From Actinomadura rayongensis (GTDB taxonomy: Bacteria; Actinomycetota; Actinomycetes; Streptosporangiales; Streptosporangiaceae), in contig NZ_WUTW01000002.1 in assembly GCF_009831215.1 (NCBI RefSeq), positions 1 to 64,000 on the forward strand: DNA of 64,000 nt, read 5' to 3'. The notes under the pieces are model-generated. The model saw nothing but the letters and a program-made list of their open reading frames with translations. It made no database searches and was not told where the DNA came from. The position numbers and the translations under genes are program-made. Shown piece after piece: positions 16,919 to 25,648 of the stretch. Positions within the stretch are counted from its first letter, which is position 1. Every line of letters begins with the position of its first letter.

Positions 16919-17740
16919 TCAGTGCCCTTCGTAGGTCGACGGGCGGGGATTCCGGTCGGAGCCGCCCGGTTGCGGGGTGGGGGCCGCCACTGCGATGTGC
17001 GGACGGCCGGTCAGAGGGTGTGGGCCGACGTGGGCGCGGACGCCGAAGACGTCCTCGATGAACGACGGCGTGAGGACGTCCAGCGGCGGCCCGTGCCCCA
17101 CGACCCGGCCGGCGCGCAGCACGACGACCCGGTCGGCGTGCGCGGCGGCCTGGTCGAGGTCGTGCAGCGCGGCCAGCAGCGTGAGGCCGAGCGAGCGGAC
17201 GAGGTCGAGCAGGTGCAGTTGGGAGCCGATGTCGAGGTAGTTGGTGGGCTCGTCCAGCACCAGCAGCGGAGCCTCTTGCGCCAGCGCCCGCGCCAACAGG
17301 ACGCGCTGCCGCTCGCCGCCCGACAGCGTGGACATCAGCCGGCCGGCCGCCCAGAACATCCCGACCCGGTCCAGCGCCGCGTCGACCGCCGCCCGGTCGG
17401 CCCGGGTCTCCCGGTCCAGCGCGCCCTTGCGGCCGGTGCGTCCGACGGCCACGGTCTCGGCCGCCGAGAACTCGCCGCTCACCTGGTTGTGCTGGGGCAG
17501 GACCGCCCGGTGCCGCGCGGCCGTGCGGGGACGCATCCGCCACAGGTCCGCGCCGCCCAGGTGGACGACGCCGCCGGACGGCCGCAACGTCCGGTACACG
17601 GTCCGCAGCAACGTGGATTTTCCGCTGCCGTTCGGGCCGACGAGCGCGACGAACTCCCCCGGCTCCACCGTCAGGTCGACGTCGGCGACGATGGGACGCG
17701 CGTCGATCCGGACGCTCACGCCGGCCAGGTCAAGGCGCAT
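16919..17740 (-). CDS. FecE-type ABC transporter ATPase (siderophore/cobalamin/metallophore uptake)
   Basis: 273 residues. It has Walker A GPNGSGKSTLL near residue 35, a Q-loop in VLPQHNQV, the signature LSGGERQRVLLARAL, Walker B LLVLDEPTNYLDI and a switch His in ALHDLDQA. This is the FecE/BtuD type that powers import of iron-siderophore, heme or cobalamin. ATG 17740 follows GGGAGG and overlaps the permease stop by 11 bases. It is coupled with the permease and binding-protein genes upstream, so together they form one importer. Confidence 0.93.
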   Translation of the reverse strand: MRLDLAGVSVRIDARPIVADVDLTVEPGEFVALVGPNGSGKSTLLRTVYRTLRPSGGVVHLGGADLWRMRPRTAARHRAVLPQHNQVSGEFSAAETVAVGRTGRKGALDRETRADRAAVDAALDRVGMFWAAGRLMSTLSGGERQRVLLARALAQEAPLLVLDEPTNYLDIGSQLHLLDLVRSLGLTLLAALHDLDQAAAHADRVVVLRAGRVVGHGPPLDVLTPSFIEDVFGVRAHVGPHPLTGRPHIAVAAPTPQPGGSDRNPRPSTYEGH

Positions 17741-18809
17741 CGTCGCCTCCCGCGGCACGGCGGCGCAGCAGCCACAGGAAGAAGGGGACGCCGAGCCCGG
17801 TGGTGAAGATCCCGACCGGCAGCTCGTCGGGCCGGTCGGCGGTCCGCGCGGCCAGGTCGACGAGCACGGTGAACAGCGCCCCGGCGAGCAGCGCGACGGG
17901 CAGGACGCGGCGGTGGTCGCCGCCGACGACGAACCGCGTCGCGTGCGGGACCATCAGCCCGACGAACCCGATGCCGCCGACGACGCTGACGACCGTCGCG
18001 GTGAGCAGCGAACCGACCACCAGCAGCGTCACGCGCAGCGCCGCGACCGGGACGCCGATGCCGGTGGCCGCGTCCTCCCCGGCGAGCAGCGCGTTCAACT
18101 CCCGTGCCCGGACAAGCAGGAAGCCCCCGCACAGGCAGATCAGCGCGGCGGGAACGCCGAGGTCGCTCCAGCTCGCCCCGGCGACGCTGCCCATGAGCCA
18201 GAACATCATGCCCTGCAGCTCGGTCGGGTTGAGCCGGAGCTGCACGAACGTCGTCGCGGCCGTGCACAGGTAGCCGATGGCGACGCCGGTCAGCACGAGC
18301 CGCGAGTCCAGCAGCCGTCCGGCCCGCTGCGCCAGCAGGTAGACGACCGCCGCCGACCCGATCGCCGCGACGAACGCCGCGCCCGTCACGCCGAGCGCGC
18401 CGACCAGGCCGCCGGCCGCCGTCCCGCCGAGCGCCGGGACCAGGACCGCGCCGAGCGACGCGCCGGACGAGACGCCGAGCACGTACGGGTCGGCGAGCGG
18501 GTTGCGGACCAGCGCCTGGAACGCCGTCCCCGCCACCGACAGGCCCGCCCCGGCGAGCGCCGCGAGCAGCACGCGCGGCGTGCGGATCTGCCAGACGACC
18601 TGGTCGAGCAGCGGATCGGCGTCGCGTCCCGACAGGTGCGCCCGGACCACGCCCCAGACGTCGCCGGGCGGCAGGTTCACCGAGCCGATCGAGATGCCCG
18701 CGACCAGCGCGCCGCCGAGCGCGCACGCCAGGACGGCGAGCAGTACGCCGGTCCCGCGCCGTCCGGCCACCGGGTGCGGGCCCCGCCGTTCCGGGCGGAC
18801 GTCAGCCAC
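17730..18809 (-). CDS. FecCD family ABC transporter permease
   Basis: 359 residues with about ten membrane helices. The family marks are all there: RTPRVLLAALAGAGLSVAG, QALVRNPLADPYVLGVSSGAS, LVLTGVAIGYL, GGIGFVGLMVPHATR and DLAARTADRPDELPVGIFTTGLGVPFFLWLL. One permease gene implies a homodimer. It overlaps the binding-protein gene by eight bases. The family imports bulky metal chelates such as ferric siderophores, heme or cobalamin; which one is not visible here. Confidence 0.95.
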   Translation of the reverse strand: MADVRPERRGPHPVAGRRGTGVLLAVLACALGGALVAGISIGSVNLPPGDVWGVVRAHLSGRDADPLLDQVVWQIRTPRVLLAALAGAGLSVAGTAFQALVRNPLADPYVLGVSSGASLGAVLVPALGGTAAGGLVGALGVTGAAFVAAIGSAAVVYLLAQRAGRLLDSRLVLTGVAIGYLCTAATTFVQLRLNPTELQGMMFWLMGSVAGASWSDLGVPAALICLCGGFLLVRARELNALLAGEDAATGIGVPVAALRVTLLVVGSLLTATVVSVVGGIGFVGLMVPHATRFVVGGDHRRVLPVALLAGALFTVLVDLAARTADRPDELPVGIFTTGLGVPFFLWLLRRRAAGGDDAP

Positions 18810-19878
18810 CGGAACGCACCGCCTCGGCGATCTTCTCCACTCCGGCGGCGTTCAGCGGGCCGAGGTAGACGCCGTCCGAGACGACCGTGTAGGTCCGCGT
18901 TCTGGACGCCCGCCACTGCGGGTACGCGGCGAACAGCTTCGCCGCCTCGGCGTCCCCCTTCTCCTGCGGCGTGAACAGCCCGACCACGAGGACGTCCACC
19001 TGCGCCGCCGCGAGCTGCTCCCGGCTGAGCGTCCGCGTCAGGTTCTCGCCCTGTCCGGAGAACGCGTTGACGCCGCCCGCCGCCCTGATCACGTCGTCGT
19101 AGATCCCGCCGGTCATGACGGCGGGCAGGCCGTTGGCGTTCATCATCGCCATGCCGGGATAGGCGATCAGCACCTTCTTCCGTTGGCTCGCGACCCGTCT
19201 GCGGACCGCGTCGACACGGGCGCGGAGCCCGTCGACCAACGTCGTCGCGCGCTGCTGCACGTCGAAGATCCGGCCCAGCAGGAGCAGGAACTCCAGCGAC
19301 GAGTTGATCGACTGGTTCTTGTGGGCGGTCTTCTCGGCGGGTGTCGCGTCCGGCTTGCCCGAGGCGCAGTTCACCGGGTTCACCAGCGAGGTGATCCCGG
19401 CGGCGGCGAGCTGCTCGCGCGTGGCGAAGCCCTTCTTGGCGTCGAAGCCGCCCGACCAGGTGGACACCACCAGGTCCGGCCGGAGCTTCAGCACCTGCTC
19501 GGCGGGGACGTCGAAGTTCCTGTTCATCGTCACCCCGCCCGTCGGCAGCGCCTTGATGCGGCCGATCATCGACGGGTCGTCGGAGACGCCGTAGGACTGG
19601 GCGTTGGCGACGACGGTGCCGCCGAGGCCGAGCATCAGGAAGCTCTCGACCTCGCCCACGGACGTGCCGTTGAGGATCAGCACGCGCCGGGGCGACCTGC
19701 GGAACGTCACCTTGGTCCCGCAGTTGTCGAACGTCAGGGGGTAGGCGGTCGGCCCAGCGGGACCGGACGCGATGGGCTCGCCGGTCGTTTCCGCGTCCGA
19801 CGCGCCGCAGGCGGAGGCGGACACGACGGCGATCGCGCTGAGCACGGCGGCCAGGGGCCGCCGGAGATGGACGTGCAT
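18802..19878 (-). CDS. ABC importer substrate-binding lipoprotein (FepB/BtuF type)
   Basis: 358 residues. A lipoprotein signal ends at SASAC (Cys 24), so it is anchored outside the membrane. The mature part is a type III periplasmic-binding fold: TFRRSPRRVLILNGTSVGEV, LGLGGTVVA, VLKLRPDLVVSTWSGGF, AAGGVNAFSG and a C-terminal WRASRTRTYTVVSDGVYLGP. It captures a metal chelate for the FecCD permease. The ATG at 19878 has GGAGACGAG ahead of it. It comes after 178 non-coding bases downstream of the DyP peroxidase gene, so an internal promoter is possible. Confidence 0.93.
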   Translation of the reverse strand: MHVHLRRPLAAVLSAIAVVSASACGASDAETTGEPIASGPAGPTAYPLTFDNCGTKVTFRRSPRRVLILNGTSVGEVESFLMLGLGGTVVANAQSYGVSDDPSMIGRIKALPTGGVTMNRNFDVPAEQVLKLRPDLVVSTWSGGFDAKKGFATREQLAAAGITSLVNPVNCASGKPDATPAEKTAHKNQSINSSLEFLLLLGRIFDVQQRATTLVDGLRARVDAVRRRVASQRKKVLIAYPGMAMMNANGLPAVMTGGIYDDVIRAAGGVNAFSGQGENLTRTLSREQLAAAQVDVLVVGLFTPQEKGDAEAAKLFAAYPQWRASRTRTYTVVSDGVYLGPLNAAGVEKIAEAVRSGG

Positions 19879-20056
19879 TGAGGTCTCGTCTCCGTTTCGT
19901 GTGAAAGCGTCCGGGCGGGGCGGCCCGGCGGCAAGATCGCCCGGGAAGCCGACAGGACGGTCGTCACCGGGCCAGGGCAACGCCGCGTCCCCCGGGAGGG
20001 CGCGTGCTGCGGCGGGTGAAGTCGGCCGCGACCGGGACTGGGGGTCCAAGGTCGGT

Positions 20057-21277
20057 TCACGTTTCCAGCAGCTCCCGGCCGACGTAGTCGCCCGGTTCGG
20101 CGCCCGGTGGGACCGCGAAGACCGCGCTGGACTCGTGCCGGATGAACCGGGTGAGGTGGTCGGCTCCGTCGAGCTTGCGCTGGACCTGGACGAAGCCGGT
20201 CGTCGGGTCGGCCTGCCAGGCGACGAACAGCAGACCCGCGTCGGGGGTGCCGTCCGGGCGGAGACCGTCGTGGTAGGAGAAGCTCCGGCGCAGCATCGTC
20301 GCGCCGCCATTGGACTCGGGCGCGGCGACGCGGACGTGCGCGTCGGCGGGGATGGCCGGTGATCCGTCGGGCCGGACGCTCACCAGGTCGGGCGCGGTCG
20401 TCTCGGTGCCGCCCGACAGCGGTGCCCCGTTCGCCTTGCGGCGGCCGATGACCTTCTCCTGGCGGTCGAGCGGCAGGCGGTCCCAGTCGTCCAGCAGCAT
20501 CCGGATCCGGCGGACGACCGCGTACGAGCCGCCGCGCATCCAGGTGTCGGGGGCGTCCGGGCCGACGAAGATCGCGGCGTCGAAACCGGTGTCGCCGGGG
20601 CGCGGATTGCGCGTGCCGTCGATCTGGCCCATGAGGTTGCGTGCGGTTCGGGGCCGGTCGGTCGCGCCTCGTGCCCGGTTGAAGCCGCTCATCTGCCAGC
20701 GGATCCGCGCCGTTCCTGCCGCGCGCCGCTGGAGCGTGCGCAGGGCGTGGAACGCCACCGGGGCGTCGTCGGCGCCGATCTGGATCCAGAGGTCTCCCCC
20801 GCCGCGCCGCGGGTCGAGCGCGTCCGCCGCGAAGGGCGGCAGCGGTGCCAGTCCGGCGGGCGGTTCGCGGTCGATTTTGGGGAAGAGCGTGCGGCCGAAT
20901 CCGAACGTCACGGTGAGCGCGCATGGTCCCGCGTCGAGCGCGATCTGGTCGTCGTCGTCCGGTGTCCGGCCCGCCGTCATCGCCGCCGCCGCGTCCGACC
21001 ACCGGCGCAGCAGCGCCGCGGTCGCGCGGCGGTCGGCGCCCGCGGCCAGGTCGAACGCGACGAGGTGGCCGACCGCCTGCGCGCGCGTCGTGATTCCCGC
21101 CTGCCGTGCGCCGTGGAACAGCACGGCCGTCGCGCCGATGGCCGTCAGCGGAACCGGACGGCCGTTGCGCAGCGGTACGGACGCCGCACCGCCCGCGACC
21201 AGGCCCGCGAGTCCGGTGCCGCCCGCGGTGCGCAACAGCCGACGTCGGGACAGGCGTCCCGTCTCGGTGTCGTCCAT
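20057..21277 (-). CDS. dtpA: DyP-type heme peroxidase, Tat-exported (DtpA/EfeB-like)
   Basis: 406 residues. A twin-arginine signal SRRRLLRT at residues 10-17 precedes a hydrophobic stretch, so it is exported folded with heme. The DyP motif GxxDG appears as GQIDGTRNP, and the ending FQVQR-type region reads GFVQVQRKLDG. In Streptomyces lividans, a DyP peroxidase named DtpA works with the copper chaperones Sco and ECuC. The same order Sco-PCuAC-DyP occurs here with TGATG and ATGA overlaps. It should be heme- and peroxide-dependent outside the cell. The symbol rests on this synteny. Confidence 0.9.
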   Translation of the reverse strand: MDDTETGRLSRRRLLRTAGGTGLAGLVAGGAASVPLRNGRPVPLTAIGATAVLFHGARQAGITTRAQAVGHLVAFDLAAGADRRATAALLRRWSDAAAAMTAGRTPDDDDQIALDAGPCALTVTFGFGRTLFPKIDREPPAGLAPLPPFAADALDPRRGGGDLWIQIGADDAPVAFHALRTLQRRAAGTARIRWQMSGFNRARGATDRPRTARNLMGQIDGTRNPRPGDTGFDAAIFVGPDAPDTWMRGGSYAVVRRIRMLLDDWDRLPLDRQEKVIGRRKANGAPLSGGTETTAPDLVSVRPDGSPAIPADAHVRVAAPESNGGATMLRRSFSYHDGLRPDGTPDAGLLFVAWQADPTTGFVQVQRKLDGADHLTRFIRHESSAVFAVPPGAEPGDYVGRELLET

Positions 21278-21726
21278 CACATGCCCTGGTCCGTGCCGCC
21301 CGCCGGCTTCACCGGCGCGTGCACGACGATCTGCCCGGACTTCGCGAACCGCAGGACGAACTCGACGGTCTCCCCGGCCTGGGGCAGCCGCTTGAGCCCG
21401 TCCAGCATCAGGTGGTTCGCGCCGACCCGGAACGTCAGGCGGCCGTGGGCGGGGATCGGGAACGCCGCGACGGCCTTCATCTGCCCGGCGTCCGTCGTGC
21501 TGTGCATCGTCACCTCGGCGGCGACGGCGCTCGTGACGCCGGTCAACGTGTCGTCGACGCCTCCGGAGTTGACGATCGTGAGGTAACCGGCGGCCATGTC
21601 CGCCATCGGCGGCTGCGGCACGTAGGCGCCGGTCACGGTCAGCCTCGGTCCGGCCGTGGAACCGGAGCATCCCGTCAGGGCGACGGCCGCCCAGCAGGCC
21701 AGGACGAGGGGAACGAGGCGCCTCAT
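21277..21726 (-). CDS. PCu(A)C-family copper chaperone lipoprotein (ECuC-like)
   Basis: 149 residues. The lipobox LTGC puts the lipid on Cys 20. The copper site is the family pattern with Met and His: MHSTTDAGQMK followed after about 20 residues by HLMLDGLK. It should carry Cu(I) outside the membrane and pass it to Sco, cytochrome oxidase or the DyP partner. Stop and start overlap both neighbours, so the three copper genes are coupled. Confidence 0.92.
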   Translation of the reverse strand: MRRLVPLVLACWAAVALTGCSGSTAGPRLTVTGAYVPQPPMADMAAGYLTIVNSGGVDDTLTGVTSAVAAEVTMHSTTDAGQMKAVAAFPIPAHGRLTFRVGANHLMLDGLKRLPQAGETVEFVLRFAKSGQIVVHAPVKPAGGTDQGM

Positions 21727-22406
21727 GCCGTCCCGCCCTTCAGGATCTCGGGCAGGGCCGCCGCGTACTGCCGCGCCGGCACCCCGGCGGTGAAGATGAG
21801 GTGGGCCTTGTCGTCGGTGGGGAAGAACGCCAGGACCTCGGCGCCGTGGCTCACGGTGTAGCCGCCGTCCGCGCTCTTCACCGGGGGCTCGATCGAGACC
21901 CCGACGGTCCGGGCGGCACGTCGGACGCTCGCGAAATCGCCGGTGAGCCCGACGAAACGCGCGTCGAACGCTGCCAGCCAGTCCTTGAGGCGCTTCGGCT
22001 TGTCCCGAGCGGGATCCGTGGTGACGAAGACGACGGAGAACTTCGTGCGCTCGGCGGCGGGCAGCGTCCGGACCGCGTTGGCGACGTCGGCCATCGTCGT
22101 CGGGCACACGTCGGGACAGTGCGTGTATCCGAAGTACAGCAGGGTCGGGCGGCCCTTCGTCCGCTCGACGAGGTCGAAGCGATCGCCGTTCTCGTCGGTG
22201 AGGACGAGGCGCGGCTTGGGCAGCGGCCGATCCGGCCGGAGCACGCCGGACTCGGCCGCCCTCGGCGACGCCGCGGACGTGGCGGCCGAGGACCGGCCGT
22301 CTTCCGACGAACCGCAGGAGGTGAGGACGGCCGTGCCGACCGCCACCAGTGCCAGGCCGCCGACGACGCGGCGGCGCCGCACGTCGGCGGGGAGGATTGA
22401 ACGCAT
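21723..22406 (-). CDS. SCO1/SenC family copper chaperone lipoprotein
   Basis: 227 residues with a lipobox LTSC at Cys 31. The thioredoxin-like domain has the copper-binding pair CPDVCP in YFGYTHCPDVCPTTM, and the distal His in YTVSHGAEVLAF. Sco proteins hand copper to the CuA site of cytochrome oxidase or act as thiol-disulfide partners. The ATG at 22406 has only a weak AGAAGAG ribosome site. It is followed directly by PCuAC and DyP genes, as in the S. lividans copper trafficking operon. Confidence 0.93.
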   Translation of the reverse strand: MRSILPADVRRRRVVGGLALVAVGTAVLTSCGSSEDGRSSAATSAASPRAAESGVLRPDRPLPKPRLVLTDENGDRFDLVERTKGRPTLLYFGYTHCPDVCPTTMADVANAVRTLPAAERTKFSVVFVTTDPARDKPKRLKDWLAAFDARFVGLTGDFASVRRAARTVGVSIEPPVKSADGGYTVSHGAEVLAFFPTDDKAHLIFTAGVPARQYAAALPEILKGGTA

Positions 22407-22582
22407 GGGCGACTCTTCTCGGGGCGTCACGGAACTCCGCGCCGGCGTCGGCGGCGGGGACGCGCCGCGCGAACGCCGAGGGCCGGAGCGGAGAAGGGAA
22501 GGACCGGGCCGGAGCCCGGCAGCGTGAACGCGACGGCCGGACCTGTGCCCGGCGCGAGAAGGGTGGAAAGTGTCCGGGGTGC

Positions 22583-23224
22583 TCAGACCGTCGCGAGACG
22601 GCGCGGCGGTCCCCGCCTGATCACGGCATGCGCGAGGACGGTCGTACCGCGACCCTCGCGGTCCTCCGCCCGCCGGACCCGGCGCACGGCGAACACGGGC
22701 GGCGCGCAGACCGAGACCAGCGCGACGGCCGCCAGGAGAAGGGCCAGGACGAATTCCGAGACCGCGTCGATGCCGCGCTCGGACAGGCGCACCAGAGCCC
22801 ACAGTGCCGCGCCGCCACGCCGCAGGACGAGCCCGAAGGCCAGCGCGGCGGCCAGGTGCAGCACGAACATCGTGGGCGACGGCATGAAGGGCCACGCGCC
22901 GCCCATCCCGGCGTGATCCGGCATCGGCGGCGGGCCGGCGGTTTTCGACGCGTCCATCCCGCACTGACCGGCGGAGAAGATGATGTGCGTCAGCACTTGG
23001 CCGCACAGCAGGATCACGGCCACGCCCCGCGCCGTGCGCTCACGCCCGACGAGCGGAACGGTGAACGCCGCCGCGAACGGCAGCGCCGCGGCCAGCGTCC
23101 CGGGTGGGACGGTCCGGTGGGAGGCGAGCGCGTGCGCGGCGGCGGAGAGCGCGACGCAGACCACGGAGAGCACGCCGGCTCTCAACAGCCTCATTCCCGC
23201 GTCCGCGCGCGTCGCCTCGCCCAT
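22583..23224 (-). CDS. Integral membrane protein at the head of the copper operon, unknown family
   Basis: 213 residues with about five hydrophobic helices. It has a Met/His/Cys-rich loop between helices (IIFSAGQCGMDAS then MPDHAGMGGAWPFMPSPTMF) that could bind copper. I start at ATG 23224, nine bases after GGAGG; an ATG three codons upstream sits too close to that site. It is 176 bases from the Sco gene on the same strand. The position and the Met-rich loop suggest a copper-handling membrane protein, but I recognise no named family. Confidence 0.7.
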   Translation of the reverse strand: MGEATRADAGMRLLRAGVLSVVCVALSAAAHALASHRTVPPGTLAAALPFAAAFTVPLVGRERTARGVAVILLCGQVLTHIIFSAGQCGMDASKTAGPPPMPDHAGMGGAWPFMPSPTMFVLHLAAALAFGLVLRRGGAALWALVRLSERGIDAVSEFVLALLLAAVALVSVCAPPVFAVRRVRRAEDREGRGTTVLAHAVIRRGPPRRLATV

Positions 23225-23334
23225 CGCGGTCATCCTCCCACCCGTCCGCGCGCGTCCCGCTCCAGGGTCGAGCGAACCGCGTCCGCTCGGGCAGCGAGTC
23301 GCAAATGCGAGGAATATGCAGTTATGGACGTGGC

Positions 23335-23512
23335 GGGTTACAGTGACCGCGTCGTGGTGATCGGGAAGACCGGTGTGAGACCGGAGCGGCCCTCGCCACT
23401 GTGATCGGGGAGTTCGCACACCGTCCGAGAGGCGTCACTGGCCGGGTTCGTCCGGCCGGGAAGGCGAGGTGCGCGGACGCGGGACCCGTCAGCCAGGAGA
23501 CCGGCCACGGCA
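23335..23512 (+). ncRNA. Cobalamin (AdoCbl) riboswitch upstream of the Co/Ni transporter
   Basis: The leader shows ATCGGGAAGACCGGTGTGAG, the B12 box CTCGCCACTGTGATC, a variable arm GGCCGGGTTCGTCCGGCC, and the closing CGTCAGCCAGGAGACCGGCC. These come in the order and spacing of cobalamin riboswitches. The transporter ATG follows 43 bases later. Together with the riboswitch at 11.0 kb, this places two cobalt importers under cobalamin control. Confidence 0.93.
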
Positions 23513-23555
23513 CAGCGTGACGACCATCCACGAGGTGCTGGAGAGGCGGTCATCC

Positions 23556-24638
23556 ATGGCGATGACGGACGTTCGCGCGCGCCGGTTCGGGCGCGCCGAC
23601 TGGATCAGGACGGGCGTGCTGCTCGGCGTCATCGCGGTGATGCACGTCGTCGCGTTCGGCGTCCTCGTGCTCATGGTGTCGCCGCGCGGCTACACGGTCG
23701 GGACGCAGGTGTTCAGCATCGGGCTGGGCGTCACCGCGTACACGCTGGGCATGCGGCACGCCTTCGATGCCGACCACATCGCGGCCATCGACAACACCAC
23801 GCGCAAGCTGATGGCGGACGGTCAGCGGCCCGTGGCGGTCGGGTTCTGGTTCGCCCTCGGGCACTCCACCATCGTCGTCGCGATGGCGGCCCTGGTCGCC
23901 GCGGGCGCGCAGGTCGCCGGGACGCTCGTCAACGAGGACTCGGGTGCCCACGCCGTTCTCGGCCTGATCGGCACGACGGTCTCGGGTGTCTTCCTCTACC
24001 TGATCGCCGCGCTGAACCTGATCGCGCTGGCCGGGATCCGCCGCGTCTTCCGCGCGATGCGGTCGGGCGAGTTCGACGAGGCCGAACTGGAACGCCACCT
24101 CGACAACCGGGGCGTCATGAACCGGATCCTCGGGCGCTTCACCCGCTCGATCAGCCGGTCGTGGCAGATGTACCCGGTCGGTGTGCTGTTCGGCCTGGGC
24201 TTCGACACCGCCACCGAGGTGGCGCTGATGGTCATGGCCGGATCGGGCGCCGCCGCGGGCCTGCCCTGGTACGCGATCCTGGTCCTCCCGCTGCTGTTCG
24301 CCTGCGGGATGAGCCTGTTCGACACGCTCGACGGAACGCTGATGAACTTCGCCTACCACTGGGCGTTCGCCAACCCGGTGCGCAAGGTCTACTACAACCT
24401 CACGATCACCGGGCTCTCGATCGCCGTGGCCTTCGTCATCGGCACGATCGAACTCGTCGGCGTCCTGCACGACAAGCTCGGCCTGCGCGACGGCGTCACC
24501 GGCTGGATCTCCGGCCTCGACCTGGGCAGCGTCGGCTACATCATCGTCGCCCTCTTCGCCGCCGTATGGCTGTGCGCACTCGCCTACTGGCGCATCGCCA
24601 AGGTCGAACACCGCTGGACGACACCCGGCGCACCCTAA
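23556..24638 (+). CDS. HoxN/HupN/NixA family cobalt/nickel transporter
   Basis: 360 residues with eight predicted helices. The metal signature is intact: GMRHAFDADHIAAIDNTTRK in helix II, FWFALGHSTIVV, GLGFDTATEVALM and FDTLDGTLMNFAY. It imports Co2+ or Ni2+ with high affinity. The cobalamin riboswitch directly upstream argues for cobalt as the physiological substrate. The ATG at 23556 follows GGAGAGG. No downstream gene is close, so it is probably a single-gene unit. Confidence 0.94.
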   Translation: MAMTDVRARRFGRADWIRTGVLLGVIAVMHVVAFGVLVLMVSPRGYTVGTQVFSIGLGVTAYTLGMRHAFDADHIAAIDNTTRKLMADGQRPVAVGFWFALGHSTIVVAMAALVAAGAQVAGTLVNEDSGAHAVLGLIGTTVSGVFLYLIAALNLIALAGIRRVFRAMRSGEFDEAELERHLDNRGVMNRILGRFTRSISRSWQMYPVGVLFGLGFDTATEVALMVMAGSGAAAGLPWYAILVLPLLFACGMSLFDTLDGTLMNFAYHWAFANPVRKVYYNLTITGLSIAVAFVIGTIELVGVLHDKLGLRDGVTGWISGLDLGSVGYIIVALFAAVWLCALAYWRIAKVEHRWTTPGAP

Positions 24639-25212
24639 CCCCCATCGGCCTCCGGCGCGCAGTCGTGGCTCGTCTCCCGTGTAGATGGACGAGCCTGTGC
24701 AGCCGCAGGACGGTCACCGGCCCGGATCGGCACGAGGCCGCACGTCGACGCGATGGCGGTATTGGCCGGGGTCGGTGGTCTGCTTGACGGCCGCCTTGGC
24801 GACCCGTGCGCCCGCGCGGACCATCGTGCGCAGCCCCGGGGCAGCATCCGTGCGGGCTAGTCCAGAACGAACGGCGTCGGCCGGGCCAGTCCCCCACGTT
24901 GACGGCGCCGACGGCGACCAGAACCCCGAGGTAGGCGGCGTGCGCAATCCGCCAGCGAGTACGACCGGAAGCAGGCGGTGAGCATGACCAGCAGCAGCGC
25001 GAGATGATCGCGCAACATTTCCGCTGATCACACGACACCTTGGCTCCCACCCGCTGACGCCCTTGCCGTCCGCCCCGGCATAGAGCGGCTTGACCGCGTC
25101 GGCGGCGTCTCGGCTGTCGCCGTCAGCCGGGGCGTCGCAGAACGGGGCATCCGCGTGCCTACCAGCGCCACAGTCGCCTCGACCGCTAGGACTGTCGCGC
25201 CTGCCGATCATG

Positions 25213-25266
25213 GTGCGGGCTTGCGGCGCGGTGCGGGCTTGCGGCGCGGTGCGGGCTTGCGGCGCG
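25213..25266. repeat. 18-bp tandem repeat, three exact copies
   Basis: GTGCGGGCTTGCGGCGCG is repeated three times without mismatch at 25213, 25231 and 25249, followed by a fading fourth partial copy. It is in a non-coding stretch. Confidence 0.9.
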
Positions 25267-25362
25267 GTGCGCGGCATGCGGTGCGGGCGAGGCGCCAAGG
25301 CCCCGAGGCCGCCGACCGCTGCGCCGAGATTGTTTCCGCGCCAAGGCCGGTGCATGGGCTGC

Positions 25363-25392
25363 GCCCGCCGGATCGGCGCAGATCCGGCGGGC
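25363..25392. terminator. Perfect 12-bp inverted repeat
   Basis: GCCCGCCGGATC (25363-25374) pairs fully with GATCCGGCGGGC (25381-25392) around a six-base loop. It has no T-run. It lies about 260 bases past the mscL stop and could end leftward transcription. A protein-binding role cannot be excluded. Confidence 0.4.
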
Positions 25393-25648
25393 TTCCGGGT
25401 GCCGAGCATCCGGACGTACCCGCAGGTCGAGTACGCCTGGCCGGCCGTGATCGCGCAGCGAACTGTGCGTCTGGCGGCCGTCGTGATCGCCCGCGTTCGC
25501 GGCGCCTGCCGTGGCCGGGAGACGGTTGTGCGGTGGCTGGACGGCTGGGCTGGCCGCCGGTGCTCCGGGTGCTCGGGTGGCGCCTGGGCGGGCTCAGCAA
25601 CGGAGTCGGACCGGCGGGTCGGGTGAGTGTTCGCCGTCGTATGCGGGG

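Larger units (their letters stand above)
24639..25648. other. Gene-poor region with short repeats and a possible membrane-gene relic
   Basis: Long open frames here lack family resemblance. On the reverse strand at about 24900-25030 there are two hydrophobic pieces in different frames, DHLALLLVMLTACF and HAAYLGVLVAVGAVNVGDW, which could be a frameshifted membrane-protein relic. Three exact 18-bp copies of GTGCGGGCTTGCGGCGCG lie at 25213-25266. A perfect 12-bp stem with a six-base loop, GCCCGCCGGATC/GATCCGGCGGGC, lies at 25363-25392. I find no mobile element. Confidence 0.55.
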
